The position numbers and the translations under genes were made by a program. Under the pieces are notes generated by a model that worked only from the letters and a program-made list of their open reading frames with translations, did no database searches and was not told the DNA's origin. This document shows, in pieces, positions 55,104 to 64,000 of a stretch of 64,000 nt of DNA. Numbering within the stretch: the stretch's first letter is position 1; the number at the start of each line of letters is the position of its first letter. Source of the stretch: Candidatus Dechloromonas phosphoritropha (GTDB taxonomy: Bacteria > Pseudomonadota > Gammaproteobacteria > Burkholderiales > Rhodocyclaceae); assembly GCA_016722705.1 (NCBI GenBank), contig JADKGN010000005.1:603204-667203 (forward strand), read 5' to 3'.

Positions 55104-55858
55104 TCAAATCGCCAACGCCTTCAACAACGCATCCCGTGCATCGAGGTAGTAATGGATGGTGATCTTGGCCGCCAGATCGTCGGGCAAATCGTTCAATTGC
55201 CGCCGACTGCTGATGGGCATCAAGATGCTGGCGGCGCCTTTCTCAATGGCCGTTTCAACGACTGCCACCGGATTGAAGATCGTTTCGATGGAACCCCCCA
55301 GGTTCAGCCCGCCGGTAACGGCAAGGCCGCCCTTGATGCTCTTCTGGAGTAGCGATGAGCAAAGCGCGAGCAGCACGGCGACGCCGACCGCAGAGCCGCT
55401 CTTGGCGCTGTCAAATGCCCGCAATTGGATTGAGAATTCGTGCTGGCGAGGCTCGCGGTCACCGACAAGTTCCTTCGCGCGCGCATAGAGGTTCTGTTCG
55501 GCACAGCGGACACTTTCCCGGAAAGGTGGCGGTGCCGGTTGATTCAGAATCTTCACGCCACTGCCCGGACCTTCCGTGATGTCCACACGATACAAACCCG
55601 TATTTTCATCACCGCCTCCGGGCGCAATAACCCACACCTGCCCCGGCGGTAGCGGATCGCTGCCAATGCTGCTCTCGCTGAAAAGCTCGGGCGTGGCGAC
55701 GAATTGCTCCACACCGTCCTCGCCCATCGAGTAGCTGAACTGGGTGTTGCGGAACTCGGCGGACCCGATGCGCTTCTGCTGTTCCTTGACCCGCCGGCGG
55801 CATTCCAGTGCGATGCGCAGCGCCCACTCCAGCACCTCGTCGGAAACGGGAATCTCCC
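55104..55858 (-). pseudogene. brxL: BrxL (BREX Lon-like protease), C-terminal part, fused to PglZ
   Basis: From EIPVSDEVLEWALRIALECRRRVKEQQKRIGSAEF through GVEQFVATPELFSESSIGSDPLPPGQVW to LLKALAI this is the Lon-like protease domain of BrxL (about 250 of roughly 680 residues). SAKSGSAVGVAVLLALCSSLLQKSIKGGLAVTGGLNLGG holds the protease serine and lysine region. The AAA/N-terminal part is missing. It is joined in frame to PglZ at ...GIESTQDW. BrxL is a DNA-binding effector in type 1 BREX. Confidence 0.82.
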
Positions 55859-57185
55859 AGTCCTGCGTGGACTCAATTCCCGCCACCGCTAGTTGCTGCG
55901 CCAACTGCTGGGCAACGTCCATCCGCAGACCATCTGCAAACATGACCAACCGCCCGCCGCCGTTTCGATGGGCGGGGCGCGCTTCGATACCGACTGCCCA
56001 TTGTCGCGGATGAGTTGTTGCAGATGGCGTGCCGTGCCATCGAGCCAGGGCAGATAAACGGCCCGCACAATGCCCAACACCGCGCCGTGCTGTTCTGGAG
56101 ACCCACACGCTGCCAGGGCAGCCAGGGCAGCGGCATCGACCCGCCAGCCCGCGCTGGCATAAAACGCCGCATACGCATCCGGGGTCGGCGCGCCGTGGGT
56201 GATCTGGCACAATCCGGCCAGTTGCGCCAAGGGTTCGAGCGCCGTTGCCAAGGGACTCAGGCCCAGCCTCTGCCAAGGATAGCGGCGCCGGCCTGCATGT
56301 TCCGCCTCCAATACGGCAACGCGACTGATGACCTCGTCCTGCGGCCGATCCACCAGCGACTCCAGCGCCTGCTGCAATCTTCGCTCTTCGCTTTCGTTGA
56401 TGTTCGGCCAGACCTCGGCGGTATCGAATAGGGACGGTGCTTTGGGCGCGGCCCGCTTCAGCCATTCGACAACGCCTGAGTAATTCGCGGGTGCCTCGGC
56501 GAAGCGCTGCCAGACCTTGTTCCATGGATTGCCCCGTCCGGAAAGAAGTTGAGCCGCCTTCAGTGGGCCGTCCTTGTCCGGATCAAAGCTGAAATCCGAC
56601 TTGCATTGCTGACAGAAGGCTTTCCATTCCACTACCGAGCGACGCTGTTTGAACGCCTCAGGATCACCCAGCCAGCGCAGCAGCAGCCCTGTCGCATCCG
56701 GCGCCACCAGCCCGTTGAAATACTCCGAATCCAGACGCTTGCCCTGCAACTGGGTCAGCGGTTCGACCAACAAGGTCGGCAACGCACCGGCCAGCGCATC
56801 GAGCGTCGCCTGATCCTTGGCCACATCAAGATTGAGACCGCCGTGGCTGGACACCAGAAACGCGAAAGGCGTCCACTCCTTGCCATTCACGTGCAGCCAC
56901 ATCATGCCGCGATACTGTAAATCAACCAGCGCCACCAGTTCCTGCGGACAATCTTCGGCGGCCCGCAGCGTCTCCCGGCTGATGCCTGGCAGGTAGAAAA
57001 TCGGCGTGGTTCCGCCAGCGGGCGCACCGTCAACGAGCCGCGCCTCGATGCAGCGCAGCCACAGCGCCGGGCCGGAGCGTTTTTCCGGCGCATAACTGCC
57101 GAGCACAAACAACTCCGGCAGCAGGGACTGCAAATCCGGCAAGACGGATTCCCATATGGCCAGGATTTGGCAGACGCTGTCTGCC
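55855..57185 (-). pseudogene. pglZ: PglZ (BREX), truncated, frameshifted and fused to BrxL
   Basis: From about WESVLPDLQSLLPELFVLGSYAP the sequence follows PglZ of BREX (YLPGISRETLRAAEDCPQELVALVDLQYRG, HVNGKEWTPFAFLVSSHGGLNLDVAKDQATLDALAGALP, LRWLGDPEAFKQRRS). A frameshift near 55950 separates IETAAGG from RLVMFADGLRMDVAQQLAQQL, the start of the phosphatase-like PglZ domain. Only about 20 residues later the frame passes into BrxL. The remaining catalytic domain is lost. PglZ is essential in every BREX type, so the system cannot work. Confidence 0.82.
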
Positions 57186-57516
57186 AAATCAGCGGATAAA
57201 CGGTGTAAAACTGGCGGCACTGGCGCAGGGTGCGCGGGGCCAGGTCGCGTATGCCGCCTGCGGCCAAGGCCTCGGCCAGCCGGTTGACCATCGCTTCACC
57301 ATAGGTGGCACGGTCGGCCCCTTGTTGCTCGTATTCGCGGATGTACCAGCCAATCACCCAATTGCGCAGCGTGAGCGTGGTATTGATGGTGCGGCTGACG
57401 GCGGCGGCGCTTTGCGCATGCGCCTGCTCGATGGCCGCCACCAGCGAGGTGAAATCCATGCTTGGGCTGGCCTGGGCAGCTTGTGGCGGGCTGATAGTGG
57501 GTTTCTTTGCGCTCAT
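57160..57516 (-). pseudogene. DUF1016 (YhcG-like) nuclease family, N-terminal fragment
   Basis: MDFTSLVAAIEQAHAQSAAAVSRTINTTLTLRNWVIGWYIREYEQQGADRATYG and ALAAGGIRDLAPRTLRQCRQFYTVYPLIWQTASAKSW form the DUF1016 N-terminal domain. The PDDEXK nuclease C-terminus (about 200 residues) is missing. The frame then reads through PglZ sequence out of phase. Such genes are frequent BREX passengers. The start overlaps the chimera's stop by four bases. Confidence 0.8.
57165..57189. repeat. perfect 11-bp hairpin at the DUF1016/PglZ junction
   Basis: ATTTGGCAGAC (57165-57175) and GTCTGCCAAAT (57179-57189) are exact reverse complements with a 3-base loop. They sit where DUF1016 homology ends and PglZ homology begins. 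Such palindromes can promote deletion. Confidence 0.65.
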
Positions 57517-59474
57517 TGCCGCGCTTTCTGTTCCCTGGTCAGATGCACGTCATTCACGCGGTCGCCGGTGAAGGTGCTGCCGTGCCAGAACCAGGGAAAC
57601 TCCGCTTTGGCTCGCTGCGGTTCCTTGCCGCGATCCTTTTCCCATTTGATGTTGGGCTTGGCGCGCAGCAGGCCGGCGCCTTTCTTGCCGCCGGGGATGT
57701 CTTTGGCGAGGAAGGGGCGGATGTTCATGCGCACGCCGTCGTTGAGGTCGGGATGCCAGCCGATGGCTTGCTGAGCGAGCGGCTTCCAGCGCACGAAAAT
57801 ATCGTAGGGCGGTTCGCCTTCGAGGATCAGCTTGAGCACGGACTGCAATTGTTTTGCGGACTGGAGACGGGCGTCGCTGCCGGCCTCACCGGCGTCCACG
57901 GCGGCTTGCTGGCGGCGAATCCAGTCGCCGAGGTAGGCGTAGGTGAGCTTTTCCAGATTGGCGTGGGTGAGCTGGTGATAATTCACCAGCGCGCTGAAGC
58001 CACTCTTGTGGCCATCCCAGAGGTGCCAGATGAACGGGCGGTTGTGGAACAGCTTGCAGTGCTGCTCGAAAAATCCGTTGCGCAACCAGTCTTCCAGCGT
58101 CGAGCCGGCGTAATCCACTTGGGCAAGCAGTGCGGCCTGCTGGGTGGCGTTCCAATCCTGGCCGTAGGCGCGGGCGAGGAGTTCGCGCAGGCGCTCGGCA
58201 GCCGCAGCTTCGCCCTTGGTGGCGGAGAGGCAGACGATGCCGTCTTCATCCGCCAGCGTTTCCAGACCATCGGGGGCAAGCGCCGGGCAATCGGGAAAAC
58301 TGGAACCGGTCTGGCGCGGCCATTGGTAGCCGAGCAAGCGGGCCACGGCCACCTGCAACGGCTGGTCTGCACCGGCAGGGTGGCCGTTGAACAACCACTG
58401 CATCGCGTCGCTCGAAAACGGCTTGGGCAAGCCGTGCGGATACTTCTCCGCCGCCACCTTCTGCCAGTGCGCCAGGTCGAAGGGGACTTTTAAGAAGGTC
58501 ACGTTTGTGATCTTCATAGACTGGTCGATCCTTCGGACTTCATCGCGAAACTTTTCGGATGAAACAAACGCCCAAATTGGCAAAAGGGTATCCGTGCAAC
58601 AGTGCTCGGCGATCTCCTGGATGTCATTCGCTCGCTGGATTTTTTCGCCAATGAATTGCTGAATTTCATCCAGCACCAACAGTGTGCAGGGAAGTTGCCC
58701 GCCCGGTCCGAAAATTTGCCGCACCACGTCGAGCGCATCCTCAATCGACGGGGAATTGTTGTCCTTGAACTGATCCCGGATGGCGGCTTGGGCATTGGCG
58801 GCGGTGGCATATTTTGGCTCGGCACTGACCAGCGCTTCAGCAAGGGGCATGGAAAGCTTCAACAGCAGGACTTCGCGACCGAGTTCGCGGTTCTGCTGTT
58901 TGAGGGCGTCCGCCACCTTGGCTTCGAGCCCGGATGAGCGCAACCAAAGAATGAATTTCGCCTGCGCCAGATTCTCTGGCAGACCGGCCGCGCGCAACAC
59001 CAGTTGGATAAAAGCAAGACGGACGTTATCCATGGAACCGGCGCCCAGCGTGCCAGCAGCCGCGCGCAGGCCACCCATGGCCCGGCTGCGGGTGCTCAAC
59101 TCCTTGAGCAGATCGGCGATTTCCGCCGGCAGCGTGACCAGCGAGCGGGCGGTGGCGCCGTGGGCAAAGTGATAGTCTTCCCACAGGTAGCGCAGCACTT
59201 TGACGAGATGGGACTTGCCGCTGCCAAAGAAGCCGCTGACCCAGACTGCCTGCTGCTCGGCTTGCCCCAAGCCAACGAGATAGGCTTTGAGAATCCGCTC
59301 CAACCCCCTGGCGTATTCGCCGTCGCAGACAAAGGTTTCCAGCTCGAAGCGCAGCGTCTTGATCTGTCCCTCGTTGTGGCCGATCTCGGCGACCTTCGAG
59401 ACGCCGTTGTTGAGCAGCTCAAGGGTCGTTGGATCGCGAAAATAGAGTTCTCGGTTGCTCATGGGGGAATTCAT
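57513..59474 (-). CDS. BrxC-PglX in-frame chimera of a collapsed BREX locus
   Basis: The 653-residue frame is continuous. Residues 1 to about 365 are the N-terminus of BrxC, the large BREX ATPase: NRELYFRDPTTLELLNNGVSKVAEIGHNEGQ, Walker A GFFGSGKSHLVK at 81-92 and LLVLDEIQQFIGEKIQRANDIQEIA. From about 370 (PLQVAVARLLGYQWPRQTG) to the end it is the C-terminal part of a PglX/Eco57I-type adenine methyltransferase (EDWLRNGFFEQHCKLFHNRPFIWHLWDGHKSGFSALVNYH, AKPNIKWEKDRGKEPQR, TFTGDRVNDVHLT). Typical BrxC and PglX are each about 1200 residues. The methyltransferase motifs are gone. An alternative start is the ATG at 59462. Confidence 0.82.
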   Translation of the reverse strand: MNSPMSNRELYFRDPTTLELLNNGVSKVAEIGHNEGQIKTLRFELETFVCDGEYARGLERILKAYLVGLGQAEQQAVWVSGFFGSGKSHLVKVLRYLWEDYHFAHGATARSLVTLPAEIADLLKELSTRSRAMGGLRAAAGTLGAGSMDNVRLAFIQLVLRAAGLPENLAQAKFILWLRSSGLEAKVADALKQQNRELGREVLLLKLSMPLAEALVSAEPKYATAANAQAAIRDQFKDNNSPSIEDALDVVRQIFGPGGQLPCTLLVLDEIQQFIGEKIQRANDIQEIAEHCCTDTLLPIWAFVSSEKFRDEVRRIDQSMKITNVTFLKVPFDLAHWQKVAAEKYPHGLPKPFSSDAMQWLFNGHPAGADQPLQVAVARLLGYQWPRQTGSSFPDCPALAPDGLETLADEDGIVCLSATKGEAAAAERLRELLARAYGQDWNATQQAALLAQVDYAGSTLEDWLRNGFFEQHCKLFHNRPFIWHLWDGHKSGFSALVNYHQLTHANLEKLTYAYLGDWIRRQQAAVDAGEAGSDARLQSAKQLQSVLKLILEGEPPYDIFVRWKPLAQQAIGWHPDLNDGVRMNIRPFLAKDIPGGKKGAGLLRAKPNIKWEKDRGKEPQRAKAEFPWFWHGSTFTGDRVNDVHLTREQKARQ

Positions 59475-60050
59475 TGATTAATGAAGCTTTCGGTGGAGGT
59501 GATGGGAACGGCCATGTAGTTGAAACCATCGCGCGCATCCATGAAACGATAGACGTTGCCGGCGTATTCGCCCGGAAACAAGATCAGCAAGCGACCGCGC
59601 ACGCTGTCCTCAACACTTTCAATCAGGCGTGAGACCGCATGAAGTCGAACAGCGATGCCAAGCCGGTGACGGCTACGACCGTGGCGGCATCTACATCGTC
59701 AGGGCTACAGGCTTGGCGTACCCGTTCAACGGCCAGGTCTTCGAGTTCGCTATGGGCGCTGAAAAGCTCGGGTTCGGCAAAGATGCCCTCGCGGATTTCG
59801 TGGGCCGAAATCCATTCCGGGAGCAATCGTGTGAGGTCAACGGTGATCCAGCCGTGGTTAGCCTCCAGGGTGAGCGCTTCAAACTGCGGGATGCGTGCGC
59901 GTACCCGCCGTTCTTCAGCCGGTGGATACACCGCGAACCAGACGCGTTGCTTACCCGAAGAGTGGCCTGCCAGGGCAGACGCACCTGGCGTGAGTAGTTG
60001 GTCAGCAGCCGGTCTATGGCGCTCAGATGGTTGGACCTGAAATTCAGCAA
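59471..60050 (-). pseudogene. brxB: BrxB (DUF1788) with two frameshifts
   Basis: The start at 60050 reads MLNFRSNHLSAIDRLLTNYSRQVRLPWQ. After a shift near 59960 the frame continues KQRVWFAVYPPAEERRVRARIPQFEALTLEANHGWITVDLTRLLPEWIS to LASLFDFMR. A second shift near 59633 leads to SRLIESVEDSVRGRLLILFPGEYAGNVYRFMDARDGFNYMAVPIT, the normal C-terminus. BrxB is a small conserved BREX component. Its stop overlaps the next ATG. Confidence 0.82.
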
Positions 60051-60067
60051 GCAGCGGGAAGCTTAGT

Positions 60068-60814
60068 TCAACGACCTCCCCCCACCGCCCGCAGGTTGAG
60101 TAGGCCGGCACGATGGGCCTCTTGGCCCATTGCTCTGGCGCGGTCAGGGTTTAATCCCAAGAGGGAACACCACGGACTGGAGAAGATCGCGACGCCGTGG
60201 TAACCGGCGACATCACCAAGGAAGATGGCCATGGTGACGGCCTGTACAGTTGCTTTGATCTGCTGGCGGACCTTTTTAGTACGTCCGACGAGGTGCCCTG
60301 ACTGAGTCCATGAGGACGCGGCATGGCGTGCGGTCTGATTTCGACTCAGTTCTGAATACTGATCCGGGAATGCGGCTTCAAACGCCTGTGCCAAGCTGTC
60401 TGTTTCAACGTGATCGCCTACTGACGTATCCATGATCGGCGGGGTCGTTGCCCGGAAAAGTGGATCACGCGCCCAGGCTACCTGCACCGCGAGCAAAGGC
60501 AGGCTCGCCGCATCGATAGAATGGAGCTTGCGTAGGAGTCCAAAGATTGGCCTGGCCTCGTCGAGCGAATACAGTTCGCGGAGGCGTCGAAGTGATTCCT
60601 TGCGTGTGCTGTCCGTGGCCTTGTCCAGAATATTTCGCTGAAGAATGGCGTCGCGGTAATCGGCAGCGCCAGAACCGATGGGAACTGCCCCCAGCACCGC
60701 TTCAAGCTCTGCCAGCATCATGGTCCGGCTGATATGCGCGCCACCGGAAGAGAATTTGAGCCCAAAAGACTCCAGCGCTGGTGTGGCAGCAGGAAAAGCG
60801 CTATTGACCGGCAT
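60068..60814 (-). CDS. brxA: BrxA (DUF1819) BREX protein
   Basis: The 248-residue protein has GGAHISRTMMLAELEAVLGA, RDAILQRNILDKATDSTRKESLRRLRELYSLDEARPIFGLLRKLHSID and a C-terminal TVQAVTMAIFLGDVAGYHGVAIFSSPWCSLLGL, consistent with DUF1819. BrxA is a small DNA-binding BREX protein, first in type 1 operons. It is the only BREX gene here that looks complete. The RBS is weak. Confidence 0.82.
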   Translation of the reverse strand: MPVNSAFPAATPALESFGLKFSSGGAHISRTMMLAELEAVLGAVPIGSGAADYRDAILQRNILDKATDSTRKESLRRLRELYSLDEARPIFGLLRKLHSIDAASLPLLAVQVAWARDPLFRATTPPIMDTSVGDHVETDSLAQAFEAAFPDQYSELSRNQTARHAASSWTQSGHLVGRTKKVRQQIKATVQAVTMAIFLGDVAGYHGVAIFSSPWCSLLGLNPDRARAMGQEAHRAGLLNLRAVGGGR

Positions 60815-61066
60815 CAGGCTGTTTCTTGTTTCAAGTGGCGGTGTCTGGTATGGAATTTCATGGAGATTGAATATTTTTCGGGTGTGCTAATTTACTGCAT
60901 CGGGCAACCCAGTCCAAATAAATGGTTTTCCGTTTCAATCTTGCGCCATCTGCCAAGTAACACACAGTTCTCGATAACACTGCACGCCGCCTCGTTCCCG
61001 ATACGAAATCCGCTCCCCCATTGAGGCTGTTTTGCTCTATTGCCTGGTATGGCTTAACGTACGATT
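60815..61066. other. leader region of the BREX locus
   Basis: No gene is seen. The stretch is AT-richer than its neighbours and should hold the BREX promoter. It ends at the IS boundary at 61067. Confidence 0.5.
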
Positions 61067-62490
61067 GAGCCTCTTGCAAAACTCCCTCACACGAAGTGCT
61101 GCGCCACACTATCGGCCTTACTGAAGCCGATTTTTGCTTCTGAAACGTAAACTCCGCGCCTAACGCTATCCGTAAGTCATATTTCTTGTGATCCAGTGCA
61201 AAGTGCTCTCTGCACCCTCAAATGCATCGCCTGGAAATCAGGGGGGCAGCGCGTATTTTTCATTGTCGCAATCGCATTAACTGATCAGCGGCCAGTGCCA
61301 GGATACCGAACATCAGATGGCTCATGACTTTGACGGCCCCTTGAACCCGCAACGTGGTGCCGCCGAACTCATCCTTGAGGCGCGCATTGCTGCGCTCCGC
61401 CACTGTGCGCTCGTTATAACGAACCGCGTCTGCGGGTTCAAATTCTTCTTTGAGGCCGCCGCGCGGGTTATGGTCAATCAGCGGTACATGATTCAAGCTT
61501 CGGCTGTGCTCATGCAACACCAAACTGCAATAGGCGGCGTCCATCACATCGTAAAGATTCGTGACGCGGCCTGCGCTGATCAAGGAGAGCGGAATCGCCG
61601 CCCGGCTGTCGTGCATCGAGGCCGACGAGAGCAAGGCCGCGACAGGGACGCCACAATCGGCCGTGTCGATATGAAGCTTGTAGCCGTTCCAACTGACTTT
61701 GTAGCCTTGCGCATTGCACTTGGTGCCGCGATCACAGGCCGTCGGTATCTCGGCCAACATCTCAGACAAGATCTGCTGGCATTGCCGTTCAAGCGGCGAG
61801 TGCTTGGCCGGCGGACGCGCTTCACCCCGCGCCGGACGTCCCCGCTGTTTCCTTTCGCGGCTGACTTTGGGGGGCTTGGTTCGGGTCGGCCGCTCACGGG
61901 CAGGAATGGCGGTCCCATCGCGACTGATATGCCCGATCAATTCATCGCCAAGATGGGTCTGAATGAGTGCCTCATGAACCCGTTCAGGCAGACGGTGTTC
62001 GGCAAATTCGGCAAAAGCGCGGGAGAACGTTGCTTCGGAGGGCACCTTCTTACACATCGGAAACCCGCAAATACGGCGCAGGGCGCGATCAATCGTCAGG
62101 CGCTCGATCAAGGCCTTCGTCGTACTCAGGCTCAAAACGGCTTTGGCCACAAAGGCATTGGCCAACCAGGCGCGTTCGCTGGGCGGGCGGCCAATGCCGC
62201 ACCACGACGAAGTCACGAAGTCCTCAATTCGCACCCAATCAAGCGTATGAATCACCTGCTCAAGCTTGGGCGTCATCATGCTGACCTCGTGACGCAGTTC
62301 GGGGATAAGTTCATGCTGAATCACATTCCAGCGTTGCATGATCAGGTCGCGTTGGGTAGCATTCATGGGCGGGCGTTATGATGTTTGGCTTGGTAACCGC
62401 ATCATGCCAGAAATGGCCGCCCGTCCTTCCTTCGATCCGCTTGCCGGAACGAAAAAATCCTCAGCGGAGCCAGGGTTTTGCAAGAGGCTC
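61067..62490 (-). mobile_element. DDE-type insertion sequence (IS5/IS1182-like)
   Basis: Perfect 16-base terminal inverted repeats GAGCCTCTTGCAAAAC lie at 61067-61082 and, reversed, at 62475-62490. GATT is repeated at 61063-61066 and 62491-62494, a probable 4-base target duplication. One intact transposase gene is inside. Confidence 0.88.
61260..62366 (-). CDS. IS5/IS1182-like DDE transposase
   Basis: The 368-residue protein has an N-terminal DUF772-like part (AFVAKAVLSLSTTKALIERLTIDRALRRICGF, VPSEATFSRAFAEFAEH). The DDE domain shows HISRDGTAIPARERP (first D), LYDVMDAAYCSLVLHEHS (second D) and NERTVAERSNARLKDEFGG (E). It is uninterrupted and flanked by perfect inverted repeats, so it may be active. 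The exact IS family is not certain from sequence reading alone. Confidence 0.88.
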   Translation of the reverse strand: MNATQRDLIMQRWNVIQHELIPELRHEVSMMTPKLEQVIHTLDWVRIEDFVTSSWCGIGRPPSERAWLANAFVAKAVLSLSTTKALIERLTIDRALRRICGFPMCKKVPSEATFSRAFAEFAEHRLPERVHEALIQTHLGDELIGHISRDGTAIPARERPTRTKPPKVSRERKQRGRPARGEARPPAKHSPLERQCQQILSEMLAEIPTACDRGTKCNAQGYKVSWNGYKLHIDTADCGVPVAALLSSASMHDSRAAIPLSLISAGRVTNLYDVMDAAYCSLVLHEHSRSLNHVPLIDHNPRGGLKEEFEPADAVRYNERTVAERSNARLKDEFGGTTLRVQGAVKVMSHLMFGILALAADQLMRLRQ

Positions 62491-62773
62491 GATTTTTTTG
62501 TCGTTTCGTGAATTGACCCCAAGGTTCATGGGGGATGGCAACAGGATTTGAACCAGCGACGGCATGTCCGCGCAAGCGCTGGCGTTGCCATTACTCGAAA
62601 ACGACCGTACTCTATGGGCAATCCTCGTGACTTAGCATCTTGTCATGGAGCGGTTTTGTAGGCATGAGACTTGTGTGGCTTGGGTCGAATAGGTCGCGGT
62701 CGGTTTCGGTTGGGGATGAATTTTTGAAGGTTCAGGACAATCTCAGAGAACAGTGCGGCGACGATGCGCGAGG
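62491..62773. other. gene-free stretch between two IS elements
   Basis: No coding region is supported. A tRNA-like T-arm text on the minus strand (GGTTCAAATCC near 62547) is present without the rest of a tRNA. It may be a tRNA 3' remnant used as an attachment site, but this is weak. Confidence 0.35.
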
Positions 62774-63879
62774 TCAAGCGAAGGCGGCCGGTGAGCACGC
62801 AGGGCAGCAGGCGGCGCAGATGCGAGAAAGCCAAGGTGCGATTGATACGCCACGGCGAATCTGGGGCGATGAGGTGCTCGTGGCCAGATAGACCGCCAGC
62901 GCATTGAGGTTGTCGCAGAGCATCTTGGCGCCGACGTCCTGACAGGCCGCGGGCAGAGTCAAGCCAGACGTATGCTCAAGCGACAGGCGATGCTTGAGGC
63001 GCTTGAAGGCCTCTTCGATGCGCCAGCGCCGATGATAGAGATCTGCGAATGCAGGCGCCGGATACTGCGCACTGTCGAGCAAGGACGTCATGAGCACGCG
63101 CACCTTACCGGCGGGTGTCACTTGGCGGATCAGGCGCACGGTCGAGGCCTGGCGGGGACACTCGTAATCGACGGCATCGGCAATTCGGCGGTGGCAGGGT
63201 CCCACGGTGTCGTCCTGGCCGGAGCGCATGAACTGCGTGATGGCGGCAAAGGTCGACGCGACGAATCGCAGCGCATGCAAGGAATCTCCCGATGCAGCAA
63301 GGCGGCCACCAGCCACGCGCCCGGGTAACCGCGGTCGCAGCAGCAGCATGTCGTGGCGGTCAATCCGGTCAGGCGCTCGAACAGCATCTGCCGCTCACCA
63401 ACCAGGGGCTGTGCAGGATCAGCGAAGCGAACAACTCGATGCCCGGACGAAACAAGCCGATCAGCGTCGCCTCGCGCACCGCTTGCCCTCCGCGTTGAGC
63501 AAGGTCAAGCGAACCTTGGAGGCATCGGCGGCCAGGAACCCGCAATCCCTGCCAGAGCGGCTGACCGGGAAGGGCTTCATCGACCAGCCGCAGCAACTCT
63601 GTGTTGAGCGGATCGAAGACATTCGCATAGAGGCGGCTACGCGCCTTCGAGAACACTGGCGGTCACCACCCGAGACAAGCGGGTTCGCCGCGCCAGCAGC
63701 GTGAAGAACGCATCGGGTTCGCCCTGCACGGCCCCACGCACCGCTGGGCGGAAAGCGATCAGATCGGTGAAGAAGGGCAATCCACGGCTGCGCGTGAAAT
63801 TCCGGGAATCACGGCGAAACCGCTTCGCGAAAGCTGTGCTCTGAATGAAGTCCCGTAAGCCTGAAAAGCACATTGACAT
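62774..63879 (-). pseudogene. IS4-family transposase, multiply frameshifted
   Basis: Three consecutive minus-strand pieces form one transposase. The N-terminal FSGLRDFIQSTAFAKRFRRDSRNFTR piece is at 63879-63637, a middle piece at 63656-63369 (RLYANVFDPLNTELLRLVDE) and the catalytic C-terminal piece at 63349-62774. The last contains VLMTSLLDSAQYPAPAFADLYHRRWRIEEAFKRLKHRLSLEHTSGL, with the Y-(2)-R-(3)-E-(6)-K motif of IS4 enzymes. At least two frameshifts separate them. The 63880-64000 end of the window has no gene. Confidence 0.85.
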
Positions 63880-64000
63880 ATTTAGGACGGCATATTTAAC
63901 CTATAAATATCAATCCGTTACGAGACCCAATTCTACCCCGATAGGCCGGCTTATCGCGGCGGCTGTAAAATATGCAAACGCGCTAAGTCAAGAGGATTGA

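Noticed and set aside
62530..62600. Possible tRNA on the minus strand near the last IS elements
   Set aside because: Only a GGTTCAAATCC text fits; the stems do not form and no anticodon arm is seen.

Overview
The window looks like a chromosomal segment of a GC-rich betaproteobacterium, most likely of the Rhodocyclales (Dechloromonas, Azonexus, Propionivibrio or Accumulibacter type). The basis is the compact surE-pcm-nlpD-rpoS block, the moxR-DUF58-tgpA-mltB block, lysC followed by tRNA-Ser(GCT), and the general protein style. This is inference from gene content; no database was searched.

Layout. 1-1570: conserved genes on the minus strand (partial Hsp33, an ArsC/Spx-like protein, a YefM-YoeB toxin-antitoxin pair with an operator-like palindrome). 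1600-8220: a scarred mobile region holding an IS110 remnant, an integron relic (LprI-like cassette, an attC site, a truncated intI) and a periplasmic L-asparaginase whose signal peptide is split by a Tn5-like (IS4/IS50 group) element with a clean 9-bp target duplication. An IS5-family element and a broken IS3-type orfB follow. 8490-19510: an ordinary housekeeping core (H-NS protein, surE, pcm, nlpD, rpoS, then mltB, tgpA, DUF58 and moxR on the other strand, a histone-deacetylase-family hydrolase, lysC, tRNA-Ser). 20100-22230: an IS91-type transposase with its partner tyrosine recombinase. 22907-40174: a large two-gene Tc-toxin locus, a TcB/TcC fusion with an Rhs core and an unrecognised C-terminal domain, followed by a TcA protein with one frameshift. 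41080-48380: a decayed prophage-like replication module (AlpA-like regulator, replication protein with an internal amber codon, DnaB-type helicase split by an IS3 element, several hypotheticals). 48455-52850: two Tn5-like elements, one carrying a nested IS4-family element. 52850-53860: fragments of a winged-helix protein family, a structured leader RNA and a traU fragment. 53911-55029: an intact tyrosine recombinase. 55104-60814: a type 1-like BREX phage-defence locus collapsed by deletions into BrxC-PglX and PglZ-BrxL chimeras. 61067-63880: further IS elements.

Working units. surE, pcm, nlpD and rpoS overlap at each junction and form the stationary-phase/repair operon. moxR, DUF58, tgpA and mltB form an envelope-related operon. 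The Tc genes should encode an injection-type protein toxin. The accessory regions show extreme IS turnover, with most transposases frameshifted.

The observations most worth a second look are an RBS-sequestering four-way-junction RNA at 53279, in-frame micro-insertions (24-27 bp, three copies; and one 46-bp perfect palindrome) inside transposase and recombinase genes, the in-frame BREX chimeras, and the IS insertion that replaces the start of the asparaginase gene with its own ATG.
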